This document shows, piece after piece, positions 43,809 to 55,893 of a stretch of 64,000 nt of DNA. The translations under genes were made by a program, and so were the position numbers. This DNA is from Streptococcus minor DSM 17118 (GTDB lineage: Bacteria > Bacillota > Bacilli > Lactobacillales > Streptococcaceae), in assembly GCF_000377005.1 (NCBI RefSeq), contig NZ_AQYB01000031.1, forward strand, positions 119,991-183,990. Reading direction: 5' to 3'. The notes under the pieces were generated by a model. It had not been told where the DNA came from, did not search any database, and worked only from the letters and a program-made list of their open reading frames with translations. The first letter of the stretch is position 1. Each line of letters starts with the position of its first letter.

Positions 43809-44408
43809 ATGGGCAAAACATTTTATTTAATGCGGCACGGAGAAACACTTTTCAACACTCAAAAACGGGTTCAGGGTTGGTGCGATTCGCCCTTGACAGA
43901 AAATGGTATCGAACTCGCTCGGAAAGTGGGCCACTATTTTACTGAGCAGGGTGTGAAGTTTGATAGAGCTTATTCCTCTACTCAGGAGAGGGCTACAGAT
44001 ACCTTGAAGTTAGTTACCACTGCACCTCATCAACAGCTTAAGGGACTCAAGGAAATGAATTTTGGTATTTTTGAGGCCAGAGAAGAAGAACTTCTGCCTA
44101 AGCACAGACCAGGTTCTCGTTCCTTTGAAGACTTATTGGTCCCGTTTGGTGGGGAAGATATCCGAGAGGTTGGTCAACGTGTCCGTGAGACCATTATCTC
44201 CGTTATGGAGACTGTCTTTGATGAGACCATTCTTATGGTCAGTCATGGAGCAGCTATGTGGGGCTTGGTACAAGTTCTGGACATTCATTTTCCACCGGGA
44301 GTGTTTCTCCCCAATTGCGCTATTTTAAAGCTAACTTACCTAGATGGTCAGATCAGATTTGACCAATTGATTGACCCAAATCAAGATTTCATCACTTATG
44401 ATTTCTAA
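43809..44408 (+). CDS. Histidine phosphatase (phosphoglycerate-mutase superfamily), copy 1
   Basis: 199 residues. RHG motif with the phospho-accepting histidine in FYLMRHGETLFNTQKRVQGW (H9), SSTQERATDT, and the second histidine in MVSHGAAMWG (near 144). It starts 9 bases after the GH1 stop. Related to copy 2 downstream throughout. The family ranges from sugar-phosphate phosphatases to mutases; placed between GH1 genes, a sugar-phosphate substrate is a fair guess. Confidence 0.88.
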   Translation: MGKTFYLMRHGETLFNTQKRVQGWCDSPLTENGIELARKVGHYFTEQGVKFDRAYSSTQERATDTLKLVTTAPHQQLKGLKEMNFGIFEAREEELLPKHRPGSRSFEDLLVPFGGEDIREVGQRVRETIISVMETVFDETILMVSHGAAMWGLVQVLDIHFPPGVFLPNCAILKLTYLDGQIRFDQLIDPNQDFITYDF

Positions 44409-44423
44409 AAAAAGGGGGTAACA

Positions 44424-46480
<2,057 letters not shown>

Positions 46481-46482
46481 AC

Positions 46483-46517
46483 AAAAAACAGGTCATAATA
46501 GACCTGTTTTTTGTTTT
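46483..46517 (+). terminator. Terminator of the GH1-phosphatase operon
   Basis: AAAAAACAGGTC (46483-46494), ATAATA loop, GACCTGTTTTTT (46501-46512), then GTTTT. Confidence 0.9.
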
Positions 46518-46574
46518 GTATACTAGGATATCAAAAATTTTATTGTGAAAAAGTTCGTTTGCGAGCTCTTCCCG

Positions 46575-46603
46575 TTGTCAATTATCTTCCTTTTCATTAT
46601 AAT
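46575..46603 (+). promoter_or_regulatory. Promoter of lplA
   Basis: TTGTCA (46575-46580), 17-bp spacer, TATAAT (46598-46603); start codon 67 bases downstream. Confidence 0.75.
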
Positions 46604-46669
46604 AAGAGTATCTGTCAAATAAGAAAGGAATCATGTGCAGCTAGTTTTTGGCGCGCAAGGTAGAAAAAG

Positions 46670-47659
46670 ATGAAATACATCGTCAACAATTCCAACGATC
46701 CAGCCTATAATATCGCTCTTGAAGCTTACGCCTTCAAAGAATTAACGGATATTGATGAAATTTTTATCCTCTGGATCAATGAACCAGCTATCATCATTGG
46801 TAAACACCAAAATGCTATCCAAGAAATCAACAAAGAATACACAGATGAGCATGGCATCCATGTGGTTCGTCGTCTTTCAGGTGGAGGGGCAGTGTATCAT
46901 GACCTCAATAACCTCAATTACACCATTATCTCCAACAAATCAGAAGAAGGTGCTTTTGATTTTAAAACCTTCTCCAAGCCTGTGATTGATACCTTGTCAA
47001 CTTTGGGAGTTGAAGCCAACTTTACTGGCCGAAACGACCTAGAAATCGATGGTAAGAAGATTTGTGGCAATGCTCAAGCCTATGCCAAAGGTCGTATGAT
47101 GCACCATGGTTGTCTATTGTTTGATGTAGATATGACAGTCCTTGGTCAAGCGCTGAAGGTTTCTAAGGACAAGATTGAATCAAAAGGCGTCAAGTCTGTC
47201 CGGGCCCGTGTCACCAATATTAACAATGAATTGCCTGAGAAGATGACCGTCTTGGACTTTAAGGAAGCGATACTCAACCAGATGAAAAAAGAATACCCAG
47301 ATATGGATGAGTATGTCCTTTCAGAAGACGAATTGGCCCGTATTCAGGAAATTCGTGATAGCCAATTTGCGACTTGGGATTGGACATTTGGAGCGACCCC
47401 TGAGTATACTGTTGAGCGCAGCGTCCGATACCCAGCTGGTAAGATTACATCCTACATCAAAACTGAAAAATCAGTTATCGAGTCTATCAAGATTTACGGA
47501 GATTTCTTTGGTATTGGAGATGTATCTGACATCGAGCAACTCCTTATTGGCACTCGCTATGAGTATTTAGATGTCCTTGAAAAACTCAAAATGGTTGATA
47601 CAACCCATTACTTCTCGCGTATGACTACAGAAGAAGTAGCCAAGGCGATTGTGGCATAA
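46670..47659 (+). CDS. lplA: Lipoate-protein ligase A
   Basis: 329 residues. Signature VVRRLSGGGAVYHDLNNLNY (residues about 63-82), the lysine/adenylate region GRNDLEIDGKKICGNAQAY, and the accessory C-terminal domain after about 250. It activates lipoate with ATP and attaches it to lysines such as K43 of the lipoyl domains in the E2 and E3 encoded at 24035 and 25610. Monocistronic between a promoter and a terminator; it is 19 kb from its likely substrates. Confidence 0.93.
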   Translation: MKYIVNNSNDPAYNIALEAYAFKELTDIDEIFILWINEPAIIIGKHQNAIQEINKEYTDEHGIHVVRRLSGGGAVYHDLNNLNYTIISNKSEEGAFDFKTFSKPVIDTLSTLGVEANFTGRNDLEIDGKKICGNAQAYAKGRMMHHGCLLFDVDMTVLGQALKVSKDKIESKGVKSVRARVTNINNELPEKMTVLDFKEAILNQMKKEYPDMDEYVLSEDELARIQEIRDSQFATWDWTFGATPEYTVERSVRYPAGKITSYIKTEKSVIESIKIYGDFFGIGDVSDIEQLLIGTRYEYLDVLEKLKMVDTTHYFSRMTTEEVAKAIVA

Positions 47660-47667
47660 AAAGAAAT

Positions 47668-47707
47668 ACCCCTTCCTCTATGTTAACTTCAGAGGAAGGG
47701 GTGTTTT
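47668..47707. terminator. Bidirectional terminator after lplA
   Basis: ACCCCTTCCTCT (47668-47679) with AGAGGAAGGGGT (47691-47702), 11-nt loop, then GTTTTT. Confidence 0.88.
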
Positions 47708-47728
47708 TGCTGTGAAACAATATAGTTG

Positions 47729-49093
47729 TCACTGATTGGTATAAAAAGATACATTCTCATTGACCCAGCCTCGGGTTACTAGGACGATCATCTCATATTT
47801 GTCAGGGGAGTAGAGATGAACATTTAGTCCAGGATGGTATAAGCGGTAGACAGATTTTTTACCGGACGAATACCAAGCGATTCCTTCAGCATGCCAGCCT
47901 CTGGTAGCCAATATATCATTTTCTTTTTTGTTTGTTGTGTAAAGATGCTCTTTTAGTATAGGGCTGTAGAGCCGGTAAACAGGTGTCCCTGTTGTTGCAG
48001 TAACAAAGGTCTGTCCCTCGAAATTCCAACCACGAGTCTTTAAAACATTGGCTTCATTGAGATTTTTTGTGTAGAGATGACGCTTGATAGAGGGATTATA
48101 GAGCCTGTATACAGCTGTGGAACTAGCAGTTTGTTTATTTTTGACAGTGATACGAGCGCTAGCGGTTTTTCCTCCTGCTAAGGTTGTTACGACAATGTCG
48201 GTCTGCCCAGCTGCCAAAGCTGTGACTTTTCCATTAGAGACGGTTGCTACCTTAGGATTGGTTGAGTGCCATTTTACTGACTTATTACTAGCATTGCTTG
48301 GGAGGACAGTCGCATGTAGAGCAAAGGAATCTCCAACTGTTAGGGTGTGAGCTGTTTTATTCAGGCTGACACTCTGGGAGCTGATAGTCTTTTGGATATC
48401 CTTAAAATGGATAAATCCACTCACCCGGCTAACATGAACCAGACGTCTATTGTATAAGCCAGGACCACCTCTCCATGAGTTATAATCTTCGATTTCGACG
48501 TAATCCCCACTGATGCCAGATACCCAGGCGACATGTCCACTACTAGAAGCATCAGCTACATTCGAATCCCACCAAGCAACGCTTCCAAGTGCAGGTGTTT
48601 TATTGACTGTATAGCCCCTTGCCCTAGCACGACTTCCCCACTCATGGGCATTTCCATAGCCTCTGACATCCTTAAAACCATTTGCATGCATCAGGCGAAA
48701 GGCTACAAAGGAGGTACATTGGCGGTGGAAGTAACTCCATGGGTCAACAGTATAGTGGGTATAAGGGATCTTCTTTAGTTCAACTGGATAGTCATCACCA
48801 CGTGCAATACTGATGCTACTCTCTAAAATAGGAAGGCCGCTATCTTCCATCGGTTTTCTAGTTTCAGTAATTTCTTCCGTTGTTGTTGCTTCACTTGAGG
48901 GAAGGGCTTCGGTGCTGGGTAAAATGGTTTCAGCTATGGTTGTGGTTTCAGAAACTGTGGTAGTTGCTTCCGTCACAAGGACAGGCTCACTAGTTGTCGC
49001 TTCCGTCGTTGCTAAAACCTGTGTAGAAGCGCTTGTTTCCAAAAGTAGAGCTAGTAACAAAGCCGAACAAAGTGACTTCCTAAAATTTATCAT
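47729..49093 (-). CDS. Secreted CHAP-domain hydrolase with Big2 domain and three DUF5648-type repeats
   Basis: 454 residues, minus strand. Signal peptide 1-29 (LLLALLLETSASTQVLA). A Thr/Glu-rich linker (30-100). CHAP amidase/endopeptidase domain about 110-230, with catalytic Cys in RQCTSFVAFRL and His in SSGHVAWVSG. A Big2 Ig-like domain about 235-320 (SVKWHSTNPKVATVSNGKVT). Three C-terminal repeats of about 43 residues with VYRLYxPxxxxHLYTxxxxE and a TRGW motif. No LPXTG or choline-binding repeats. Likely a peptidoglycan hydrolase that binds the cell surface or a glycan through the repeats. Confidence 0.88.
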   Translation of the reverse strand: MINFRKSLCSALLLALLLETSASTQVLATTEATTSEPVLVTEATTTVSETTTIAETILPSTEALPSSEATTTEEITETRKPMEDSGLPILESSISIARGDDYPVELKKIPYTHYTVDPWSYFHRQCTSFVAFRLMHANGFKDVRGYGNAHEWGSRARARGYTVNKTPALGSVAWWDSNVADASSSGHVAWVSGISGDYVEIEDYNSWRGGPGLYNRRLVHVSRVSGFIHFKDIQKTISSQSVSLNKTAHTLTVGDSFALHATVLPSNASNKSVKWHSTNPKVATVSNGKVTALAAGQTDIVVTTLAGGKTASARITVKNKQTASSTAVYRLYNPSIKRHLYTKNLNEANVLKTRGWNFEGQTFVTATTGTPVYRLYSPILKEHLYTTNKKENDILATRGWHAEGIAWYSSGKKSVYRLYHPGLNVHLYSPDKYEMIVLVTRGWVNENVSFYTNQ

Positions 49094-49316
49094 ATCCTTC
49101 TTCCTAATTTCTCATTATCATTATATAGTACCAATATTCTACCATGGAAATCAGCTCCTTACTAGACACTCAATTGAAATTTAAAGAAACTGTAACACAG
49201 TTGACATGATAGGTACCATAGCATTTTTCAGCCAAATCATTTCCATTCTTTTCTTGAAAAAGATAAAATAGAGAGTATTGGAATAACTTAAAATTTTATA
49301 AAGGATGAGAGAAGCT

Positions 49317-50303
49317 ATGTCAAATGATATTCGTGTGTTGCTGTATTACAAATATGTCCCTATCGAAAATGCGGAAAGCTATGCCAAGGAGCATTTAGCC
49401 TTCTGTAAATCCATTGGTCTAAAAGGTCGGATTTTGATTGCCGATGAGGGTATCAATGGTACGGTTTCAGGTGACTACGAGACCACCCAAAAATACATGG
49501 ATTATGTCCATGCCAATCCTCTCCTTAGCGATCTTTGGTTCAAGATTGATGATGAGCCGAAAGACGCATTCAAGAAAATGTTTGTTCGATATAAAAAAGA
49601 AATTGTTCACCTTGGATTAGAGGATAACGGCTTTGACAATGACATTGATCCTTTGGTCACAACTGGTGCTTACCTTAGTCCAAAACAGTTCAAAGAAGCA
49701 CTCTTGGATGAGAATACAGTTGTACTAGATACCCGAAATGATTATGAATATGACTTGGGTCATTTCCGCGGTGCTATCCGTCCAGACATCCGTAATTTCC
49801 GTGAGTTGCCTCAATGGGTTCGTGACAACAAGGAAAAATTCATGGAGAAGCGCGTGGTAGTTTACTGTACTGGTGGTGTTCGCTGCGAAAAATTCTCTGG
49901 CTGGATGGTTCGTGAAGGTTTCAAGGATGTCGGTCAGCTACATGGTGGTATCGTAACTTATGGAAAAGATCCTGAAGTGATGGGTGAGCTTTGGGATGGA
50001 GCTATGTATGTGTTTGATGAGCGCATTTCTGTCCCGGTAAATCGTGTGAACCCGACCATTATCAGTAAGGACATGATTACAGGCGAACCTTGCGAGCGCT
50101 ATGTCAATTGTGCCAATCCTTTCTGTAACAAACAAATCTTCATGACAGAAGAAACTGAGAAGAACTATGTACGTGGCTGTTCTGCAGACTGTCGTGCACA
50201 TGAGCGCAACCGCTATGTATCTGAAAATAACCTTACCCGAGAAGAATGGGCAGCTCGCCTTGAAGCTATTGGCGAGCACTTGCCGGAAGCGGTTCTTGCC
50301 TAA
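49317..50303 (+). CDS. trhO: tRNA uridine-5-hydroxylase TrhO (rhodanese-domain, YceA family)
   Basis: 328 residues from ATG 49317 (AAGGA upstream; the ATG at 49305 is joined to that site). N-terminal acylphosphatase-like domain ([20 protein letters not shown]), rhodanese domain with the active Cys in [12 protein letters not shown] (near 178), and a C-terminal Cys-rich zinc region ([24 protein letters not shown]). TrhO makes ho5U34 in tRNA with oxygen. Confidence 0.92.
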   Translation: MSNDIRVLLYYKYVPIENAESYAKEHLAFCKSIGLKGRILIADEGINGTVSGDYETTQKYMDYVHANPLLSDLWFKIDDEPKDAFKKMFVRYKKEIVHLGLEDNGFDNDIDPLVTTGAYLSPKQFKEALLDENTVVLDTRNDYEYDLGHFRGAIRPDIRNFRELPQWVRDNKEKFMEKRVVVYCTGGVRCEKFSGWMVREGFKDVGQLHGGIVTYGKDPEVMGELWDGAMYVFDERISVPVNRVNPTIISKDMITGEPCERYVNCANPFCNKQIFMTEETEKNYVRGCSADCRAHERNRYVSENNLTREEWAARLEAIGEHLPEAVLA

Positions 50304-50313
50304 ATAGATTTCT

Positions 50314-50346
50314 AAACAAATCAGTACCAACTGATTTGTTTTTTTA
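50314..50346 (+). terminator. Terminator of trhO
   Basis: AAACAAATCAGT (50314-50325), ACCA loop, ACTGATTTGTTT (50330-50341), then T. Confidence 0.88.
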
Positions 50347-50476
50347 CCTAATAAAAAAGGTCAAAATTCTAGTTTTTTTAGAAAAACTTTGATAAACTAA
50401 GACTAGTGAAAGAGGTTTCACAACAGCCTCGATTGGATAAAAAAATAGATAATAGATTGAAAGGAAAGTAAAAATT

Positions 50477-51286
50477 ATGTTCATCAGGGCTTCAAAGAGA
50501 CAGTTTTTATTGGTAGCTTTGTGTATTATCTTGGGCACGCTGCTTCATTCTAAGGTTTTTGCCAGTTCGGTCAAACAAATCAGTGGAGACGAGTCCAACG
50601 GAAAAATAGAGTTTGTAACCAATGAGTTTCCAACCTTTGAGGTAGCCAAATCATTTTTTGATGGACCTATGGAAGACATGCTGAGCCAACAAACCTATCA
50701 GGGAGATTTGCTTCCAGTGAATCCTAGTACATCAGATACGACTTACATTATCAAGATACGCGTAGATTTTAACAAATATCATTCAGGCTCCAGTCGATTT
50801 GATGTTGAAACACTTTCTTGGGACATTATCGCAGCAGCTGATGAGGCCATTGCCAGGATAAAACCTATCCCCGGACAAAACTCTGTTCGTCATATCAATG
50901 TCTATCGTCTCTACCATCCACATCTCAAGACCCACCTTTATACGACGGATACTCATGAAGCGAAAATTCTTCAAGGTCGCGGATGGCTGTATGAAGGCAT
51001 TGCTTGGAAATCAGAAAGAGATGAAGGTGAGGCAGTCTATCGACTGTACCATTCAGGTCTCAAAGTTCATCTTTATACGAAAGATAGCCATGAGTACAAG
51101 GTGCTTGCAACTCGTGGTTGGAATCAAGAAGGAGTTTCTTATCATTCCTTTGGGACTGTACCAGTCTATCGTCTCTACCATTCAGGGCTGAAAAAGCATC
51201 TCTATACGAAGGATGTAAATGAATATAATATTTTGGCAACTCGTGGCTGGCTTCAAGAAGGACTAGCTTGGAATAGTCAACCCTAA
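50477..51286 (+). CDS. Secreted protein with three DUF5648-type repeats
   Basis: 269 residues. Signal peptide about 1-30 (FLLVALCIILGTLLHSKVFA). A domain at 31-135 without recognised motifs. Then three repeats of about 44 residues (VYRLYHPHLKTHLYTTDTHE, VYRLYHSGLKVHLYTKDSHE, VYRLYHSGLKKHLYTKDVNE), each closed by RGW. The same repeat ends the CHAP protein at 47729. The repeats of this gene are more alike to one another than to those of the CHAP protein. No enzymatic domain is recognised; it may be a surface lectin or adhesin. AAAGGAAAG ribosome site. Confidence 0.82.
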   Translation: MFIRASKRQFLLVALCIILGTLLHSKVFASSVKQISGDESNGKIEFVTNEFPTFEVAKSFFDGPMEDMLSQQTYQGDLLPVNPSTSDTTYIIKIRVDFNKYHSGSSRFDVETLSWDIIAAADEAIARIKPIPGQNSVRHINVYRLYHPHLKTHLYTTDTHEAKILQGRGWLYEGIAWKSERDEGEAVYRLYHSGLKVHLYTKDSHEYKVLATRGWNQEGVSYHSFGTVPVYRLYHSGLKKHLYTKDVNEYNILATRGWLQEGLAWNSQP

Positions 51287-51349
51287 CCAAAGTTATCTAA
51301 ACTCAAATAATCAGTTCAATTTGAAAAAGCTGTTTTTGCTATTCTTCCA

Positions 51350-51388
51350 AAGAAATAAAAAGAACCGACATCCTACTGGATATCGGTT
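51350..51388 (-). terminator. Terminator of the minus-strand rsmG gene
   Basis: AACCGACATCC (51363-51373) with GGATATCGGTT (51378-51388), one G-T pair; T-rich tract on the minus strand (TTTTTATTTC). Confidence 0.75.
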
Positions 51389-51392
51389 GAGC

Positions 51393-52106
51393 TTATAAGG
51401 GACGTTTATTGGGAACCCCAGCTTTGCGGGGGTACTTATTAGGCGTCTCTTTTTTCTTTTCAACAATGGTTAGGGTTCGTGGGTCACCATTTGGCAATTG
51501 GTAGTCTACATTTTCAAGAACCTTAGCAAAAAGGAGGTTGAGTGCAGTCTTTGCTTGGAGTAATTCGTCCTCGGCATTGGAAGCCTTTAGAGCTATGAGT
51601 TTACCACCTATCTTGAGAAAGGGGATGGTCAGCTCTGCTAAAATTTGCATCCGAGCTACAGCATGGGCAGTTACAAAATCAAACTGGGCTCGAAACTTTT
51701 TGTCCTGAGCAAAATCTTCTGCCCGACCATGGTAGAAATGAACTCCCTCCAAGCCTAATTCCTCAGCTAAAAGATGGAGAAATTGGATGCGTTTATTGAG
51801 GGAGTCGATGATCGTTACGTCTAACTGTGGCCATAGGATTTTCATAGGCAGGCTAGGAAAGCCAGCACCAGCACCAATGTCCAGAAGACTAACAGCCTCC
51901 TTTTTCACATAGCCTTGCAATAGGGGTGCTAGAGAATCGTAGAAATGTTTGAGATAAACCTCATCTTCTTCAGTAATAGCTGTTAGATTGATTTTTTCAT
52001 TCCATTCTACAAGTAACTGAAAATAGCGGTGAAATTGTGTTTTTTGCAAGTCGGTCAGCTCAAAACCTAGTTTAGCCAACTCTTGGTAAAAGATTTCTGG
52101 TTTCAT
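51393..52106 (-). CDS. rsmG: 16S rRNA (guanine527-N7)-methyltransferase
   Basis: 237 residues. [10 protein letters not shown] and the SAM motif [17 protein letters not shown] (near 67-83), [10 protein letters not shown], and [10 protein letters not shown] are typical of RsmG/GidB. It modifies G527 in the 530 loop of 16S RNA; loss gives low-level streptomycin resistance. It lies downstream of pbp1A with its own weak ribosome site. Confidence 0.94.
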   Translation of the reverse strand: MKPEIFYQELAKLGFELTDLQKTQFHRYFQLLVEWNEKINLTAITEEDEVYLKHFYDSLAPLLQGYVKKEAVSLLDIGAGAGFPSLPMKILWPQLDVTIIDSLNKRIQFLHLLAEELGLEGVHFYHGRAEDFAQDKKFRAQFDFVTAHAVARMQILAELTIPFLKIGGKLIALKASNAEDELLQAKTALNLLFAKVLENVDYQLPNGDPRTLTIVEKKKETPNKYPRKAGVPNKRPL

Positions 52107-52162
52107 AAGTCTATCTTATCATATTCAAGCTAAAAGAAAAACCCAGAAATTTTTTCTGGGTT

Positions 52163-54286
52163 TTAAGGTGTCTGGTTACTGTTAGAAGAAGGAGTCGTTT
52201 GCGCGTCTACTTCTGCGGTTGTCTCATCCGAGTCTTCTGAATCGATAGTGGTCTCAGAAGTCTCAGTCGTTTGGCTAGATGAGCTAGAATAACTATTATA
52301 GGAACGGCGTTGGGAACCACTCAGATAGAGATAGGAACCATAACGGTAAAGGCCGTTGGGCATATCCCAATCTTTGGCAGTTTCTACAGGATTGAGATAG
52401 GTCATCATGCTACGAAATACATCCGTTGCTACCAAATTACCGCTATCCAAGATAGGAGTGGTACGGTTGGAGTACCCTGTCCAGACAGCCATGGCATACT
52501 TAGTCGAGTACCCCACAAAGTTGTGATCAGGAGCTGCCATAGAACTGCTAGCAGCAGCTGGGTTGGAAGCCAATATGTTTGCGAGTTCCTCATCAGCGTA
52601 GTTTGATGTTCCTGTCTTACCGGCGATGGGTACACCACTGACAGCTGCGTTAAAACCAACACCATAAGTAAGCACTGATTTCATCATATCTGTCATCATA
52701 TAGGCAATTTCAGGGCTCAGTACCTGAGTTCCTTCAGGGGCAAATTCTTTCGTTGTACTGTCTGCAAAGACCACTTTATTGACATATTGAGGCTTGTAGT
52801 AAGTGCCACCGTTAGCGAATACAGCATAGGCAGCAGCCATTTTTTCACTGGAAGCGCCATATTTTTGATCAGATACTGTTGTGTTACTAGAAATAGCGTT
52901 TGAATACAACAGTTCAGGATAGTGAATACCAATACTGTTGAGGTACTCTAAGGCTTTTCCTAGACCAGTTGCTTCCAAGGCCTTGATGGCTGGAATATTT
53001 CTAGAATACTGTATAGCACCTTTCAAGGTCATAGAACCGTAGTACCCACGCTCGTAGTTGTAAACAGGTGTGTTTGTGCCAGGATAGTTATACGGGCCAT
53101 CCACGATGGTATCTGCTGTAGAGGTATAGACCCCATTTTTCAGGGCAGGAGCATAATCTGTGATGGGCTTCATGGTAGAACCAAAGTCACGATTGGTTTC
53201 CACAGCTTGATTCACTCCAAATGAAACGTTAGTAGCTTGATTTCGGGCACCCAGTTGAGCGATGACCTTACCGTTTGAGACATCCACAACGGTAGAAGCA
53301 ACTTGGAAGATATTGTCAGGATAATAAACAAATTCATCTGTGTTGTAAATATTCCAGAGTTGTTGCTGAGCAGCAGGGTCTACATTGGTATATACATCCA
53401 TGCCAGTGGTCAACAGATTGTAGCCTGTCTTTTCTTCAACCTCTTCAATTACCTCTTTGAGATAGTTGTCCATGTAAAGAGGGTAGGCCGCCGTGTTTTT
53501 GAGTGGCTGGAGACCATCTGTTACAGGAGTTGCAACAGCAATGTCATACTGTTCTTTGGTAATATATTTTTCTTCTAACATCTCCCCAAGGACAATGTCT
53601 CGGCGTCTTTGAGCAGCTTCAGGCTGAGTGTAGGGGTCATATTGGTTTGGAGCCTGTGGCATGCCAGCTAAGAGAGCCAATTGGGCGATAGATAAGTCTT
53701 TTAGCTCCTTATCATAATAAGCATTGGCTGCAGTCTTCATACCATAATTACCATTGGACATGTAGACTTTGTTGACATAGTAAGTTAAGATTTCTTGTTT
53801 GGTATTGCGTCGCTCTAGTTGTAGAGCCAACCAAGCCTCTTGGATTTTCCGTTTAATAGTCTGGTCTTCTGTTGAAGTCGAAAAGTAGGTTAGCTTAATA
53901 AACTGCTGGTCCAAGGTAGAACCTCCTTGGAGTCTCCCGCTAGTTATGTTGTTTAAAAACGCACCAGCAATCCGGATAACATCCACTCCACGATGGTTAA
54001 AGAAGCGTTGGTCCTCAATAGCTACAATAGCATTTACAAGGTCTGTTGGGATTTCCTGAGTTTTGGCATTGGATCTCTTTTCAGAACCCAAGTCTGCAAT
54101 CAGTCCCCCGTTTTTGTCATAAATCTTACTGGAGGTTGTGGTCGTCAGAGCCTCTTCTGTTAAGGCTGGAGCAGAACTAATATAGTAGCCCACCACTCCT
54201 GCAACGATGAAAGTGACTAGGATAAAGCCAGCTAACACCACATTGCCTACCATAATCAGAATTTTCTTTAGGGTTTCATTGTTCAA
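52163..54286 (-). CDS. pbp1A: Penicillin-binding protein 1A (bifunctional transglycosylase/transpeptidase)
   Basis: 707 residues from TTG 54286 ([11 protein letters not shown]), with AGGTGG 10 bases upstream; GTG codons at 54298 and 54295 coincide with that site. Membrane anchor about 12-36. Transglycosylase domain with catalytic Glu in [12 protein letters not shown] and [12 protein letters not shown] (pneumococcus has GGSALTQQLIKL as I recall). Transpeptidase motifs STMK, SRN (QYSRNIPA) and KTGTSN. The C-terminal 55 residues are low-complexity Ser/Thr. Overlaps recU by 11 bases, the conserved recU-pbp1A pair. Confidence 0.93.
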   Translation of the reverse strand: MNNETLKKILIMVGNVVLAGFILVTFIVAGVVGYYISSAPALTEEALTTTTSSKIYDKNGGLIADLGSEKRSNAKTQEIPTDLVNAIVAIEDQRFFNHRGVDVIRIAGAFLNNITSGRLQGGSTLDQQFIKLTYFSTSTEDQTIKRKIQEAWLALQLERRNTKQEILTYYVNKVYMSNGNYGMKTAANAYYDKELKDLSIAQLALLAGMPQAPNQYDPYTQPEAAQRRRDIVLGEMLEEKYITKEQYDIAVATPVTDGLQPLKNTAAYPLYMDNYLKEVIEEVEEKTGYNLLTTGMDVYTNVDPAAQQQLWNIYNTDEFVYYPDNIFQVASTVVDVSNGKVIAQLGARNQATNVSFGVNQAVETNRDFGSTMKPITDYAPALKNGVYTSTADTIVDGPYNYPGTNTPVYNYERGYYGSMTLKGAIQYSRNIPAIKALEATGLGKALEYLNSIGIHYPELLYSNAISSNTTVSDQKYGASSEKMAAAYAVFANGGTYYKPQYVNKVVFADSTTKEFAPEGTQVLSPEIAYMMTDMMKSVLTYGVGFNAAVSGVPIAGKTGTSNYADEELANILASNPAAASSSMAAPDHNFVGYSTKYAMAVWTGYSNRTTPILDSGNLVATDVFRSMMTYLNPVETAKDWDMPNGLYRYGSYLYLSGSQRRSYNSYSSSSSQTTETSETTIDSEDSDETTAEVDAQTTPSSNSNQTP

Positions 54287-54884
54287 AATTGTCACCACCT
54301 AATAATTTTGCTTCAACGACATCCAGATAAGGCAGGCTAGGATAGCCTCCCATTTTTATCTCAAAACCATACTGACGAATATAATCAATGGGCATGGACT
54401 TGCTTCCTTTGTCAATTTGGTAAAAATCAATCAAGGGCTGGGCAGGTAAAAGATAAGTCTCTTTCAGCGTTGAAAAGTGAAGGAGTACAAAGGAAATTCC
54501 CCTTTGCTGTAAAACTTGTGCCATATGCTCAATCTGATGGGCATGGAAGTTTTTCATGGGCATGGCTGTTTTTTGCCTCGTTTCTTTAGCCTCAAAGTCA
54601 ATGTAAAAACCTTTATAGACTCCAGAATAATCAGTTGTCGAGGCGTGGCGGAAATAGGCTTCCACAATCTTCGCGCGACTCCGTTTAGGGTAGTCTACTT
54701 TCACAATCTGAACAGGGGTCGGCTTTTTATGGATGACGGCCTTACCATGGGCCAAATAGTAGTTATTGCTATCGTTGATGGCTGTTTCAAAGCTCATTCC
54801 CCGATTAGCAAAGTTCACCTCTTTTTTAGACCGAATACTAGTTCCAGTCACTTTCCTAGAAACCTGATGAGGATAATTGACCAT
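54276..54884 (-). CDS. recU: Holliday junction resolvase RecU
   Basis: 202 residues. [12 protein letters not shown] start, [20 protein letters not shown] (the stalk-near helix), [20 protein letters not shown] with the D/E-x-K metal site, and [20 protein letters not shown]. RecU cleaves four-way junctions and aids chromosome segregation. Co-transcribed with pbp1A. Confidence 0.95.
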   Translation of the reverse strand: MVNYPHQVSRKVTGTSIRSKKEVNFANRGMSFETAINDSNNYYLAHGKAVIHKKPTPVQIVKVDYPKRSRAKIVEAYFRHASTTDYSGVYKGFYIDFEAKETRQKTAMPMKNFHAHQIEHMAQVLQQRGISFVLLHFSTLKETYLLPAQPLIDFYQIDKGSKSMPIDYIRQYGFEIKMGGYPSLPYLDVVEAKLLGGDNFEQ

Positions 54885-54895
54885 AGAACTCCTTC

Positions 54896-54946
54896 TTGAT
54901 AAAATACTATCAGTATATTATATCATAAGATGAGAAAAGAGCACAA
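54896..54946. promoter_or_regulatory. Overlapping divergent promoters of recU-pbp1A and ypsA
   Basis: Plus: TTGATA (54896-54901), 17-bp spacer, TATATC (54919-54924), for ypsA. Minus: TTGTGC (54946-54941), 18-bp spacer, TATAAT (54922-54917), for recU. The two -10 elements share bases, so the polymerases should exclude each other. Confidence 0.65.
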
Positions 54947-54955
54947 GGATTGACT

Positions 54956-55489
54956 ATGGAGACGATATTGGTAGTTGGTTACAAACATACTGACTTGGGG
55001 ATTTTTTCGGACAAGGATCAGAGGATTTCTATTATTAAAGAGGCTATTCGAAGAGACTGTATCCGTTTCATAGAAGAGGGAGTCAAGTGGTTTGTCTTTA
55101 CAGGTAATTTAGGCTTCGAATATTGGACCTTAGAAGTTTTAGAAGAGTTGATGGCAGAAGGCTATGAACTGCAGACGGCAACCATTTTTCCCTTTGCCAA
55201 TCATGGTGAACATTGGAATGAGGTTAATCAAACCAAACTTGCCAAGTTCAAATCGACTAATTTTGTAAAGTATGCCTACCCTCATTATCAACATCCAGGG
55301 CAGTTTAAGGATTACAATCGATTTCTTCTAGAAAATACAGAAGGTGTTTATTTGTTTTACGATCATGAAAATGAAACAAACTTGAAATATCTATACAATC
55401 TAATCTTAACTCAAGTAGGTTATACTGTAAAAGGTCTAAACTTTGATCTTTTAAATGAAATATCCGAAGATTTTATAAAAAGTGAGTGA
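54956..55489 (+). CDS. ypsA: YpsA-like SLOG-domain protein (DUF1273)
   Basis: 177 residues from ATG 54956 (AAGGA upstream; TTG 54950 is less likely). [20 protein letters not shown], the glycine-containing [19 protein letters not shown] and [16 protein letters not shown] are typical of this family, which is part of the SLOG/nucleotide-binding superfamily. In Bacillus and Staphylococcus YpsA affects cell division, in keeping with gpsB next to it. Confidence 0.88.
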   Translation: METILVVGYKHTDLGIFSDKDQRISIIKEAIRRDCIRFIEEGVKWFVFTGNLGFEYWTLEVLEELMAEGYELQTATIFPFANHGEHWNEVNQTKLAKFKSTNFVKYAYPHYQHPGQFKDYNRFLLENTEGVYLFYDHENETNLKYLYNLILTQVGYTVKGLNFDLLNEISEDFIKSE

Positions 55490-55495
55490 TTTAAC

Positions 55496-55525
55496 TTGAT
55501 TTTTCCTTGTTTTTTTTAATATAAT
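55496..55525 (+). promoter_or_regulatory. Promoter of gpsB
   Basis: TTGATT (55496-55501), 18-bp spacer with a T8 run, TATAAT (55520-55525). Confidence 0.65.
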
Positions 55526-55557
55526 GGAGATAGTGACTTTTAGATATGGAGAGAGAA

Positions 55558-55887
55558 ATGGCGACGATTAAATTTACAACAAAAGACATCTATGAACAAG
55601 ACTTTAAAATTGGATTTCGTGGGTATGATCAAGATGAAGTGAATGATTTCTTAGATCAAATTATGAAAGACTACGATGCTTACGAAGCAATCATCAAGGA
55701 ATTAAAGGGTGAAATTACACGACTGAAAGCTCAAGCAGTCAATGCTCCAAAGGCAGCTGTCCCTGTTACAGATAATACAGAAACCTTGAGAACAGAGCGT
55801 AGCTCATCGGCAACGAATTTTGATATCTTGCGTCGCTTGAATCGACTGGAAAAGGAAGTATTTGGCAAGCAAATCGCCCAAGATTAA
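55558..55887 (+). CDS. gpsB: Cell-division regulator GpsB
   Basis: 109 residues from ATG 55558 (GGAGAG upstream). N-terminal DivIVA-like domain: KFTTKDIYEQDFKIGFRGYD, QDEVNDFLDQIMKDYDAY; then a coiled coil and a C-terminal trimerisation segment (FDILRRLNRLEKEVFG). GpsB links septal and peripheral wall synthesis and docks PBP proteins in streptococci. Followed directly by the RNase P RNA gene, as in pneumococcus. Confidence 0.94.
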   Translation: MATIKFTTKDIYEQDFKIGFRGYDQDEVNDFLDQIMKDYDAYEAIIKELKGEITRLKAQAVNAPKAAVPVTDNTETLRTERSSSATNFDILRRLNRLEKEVFGKQIAQD

Positions 55888-55893
55888 GAAGAA

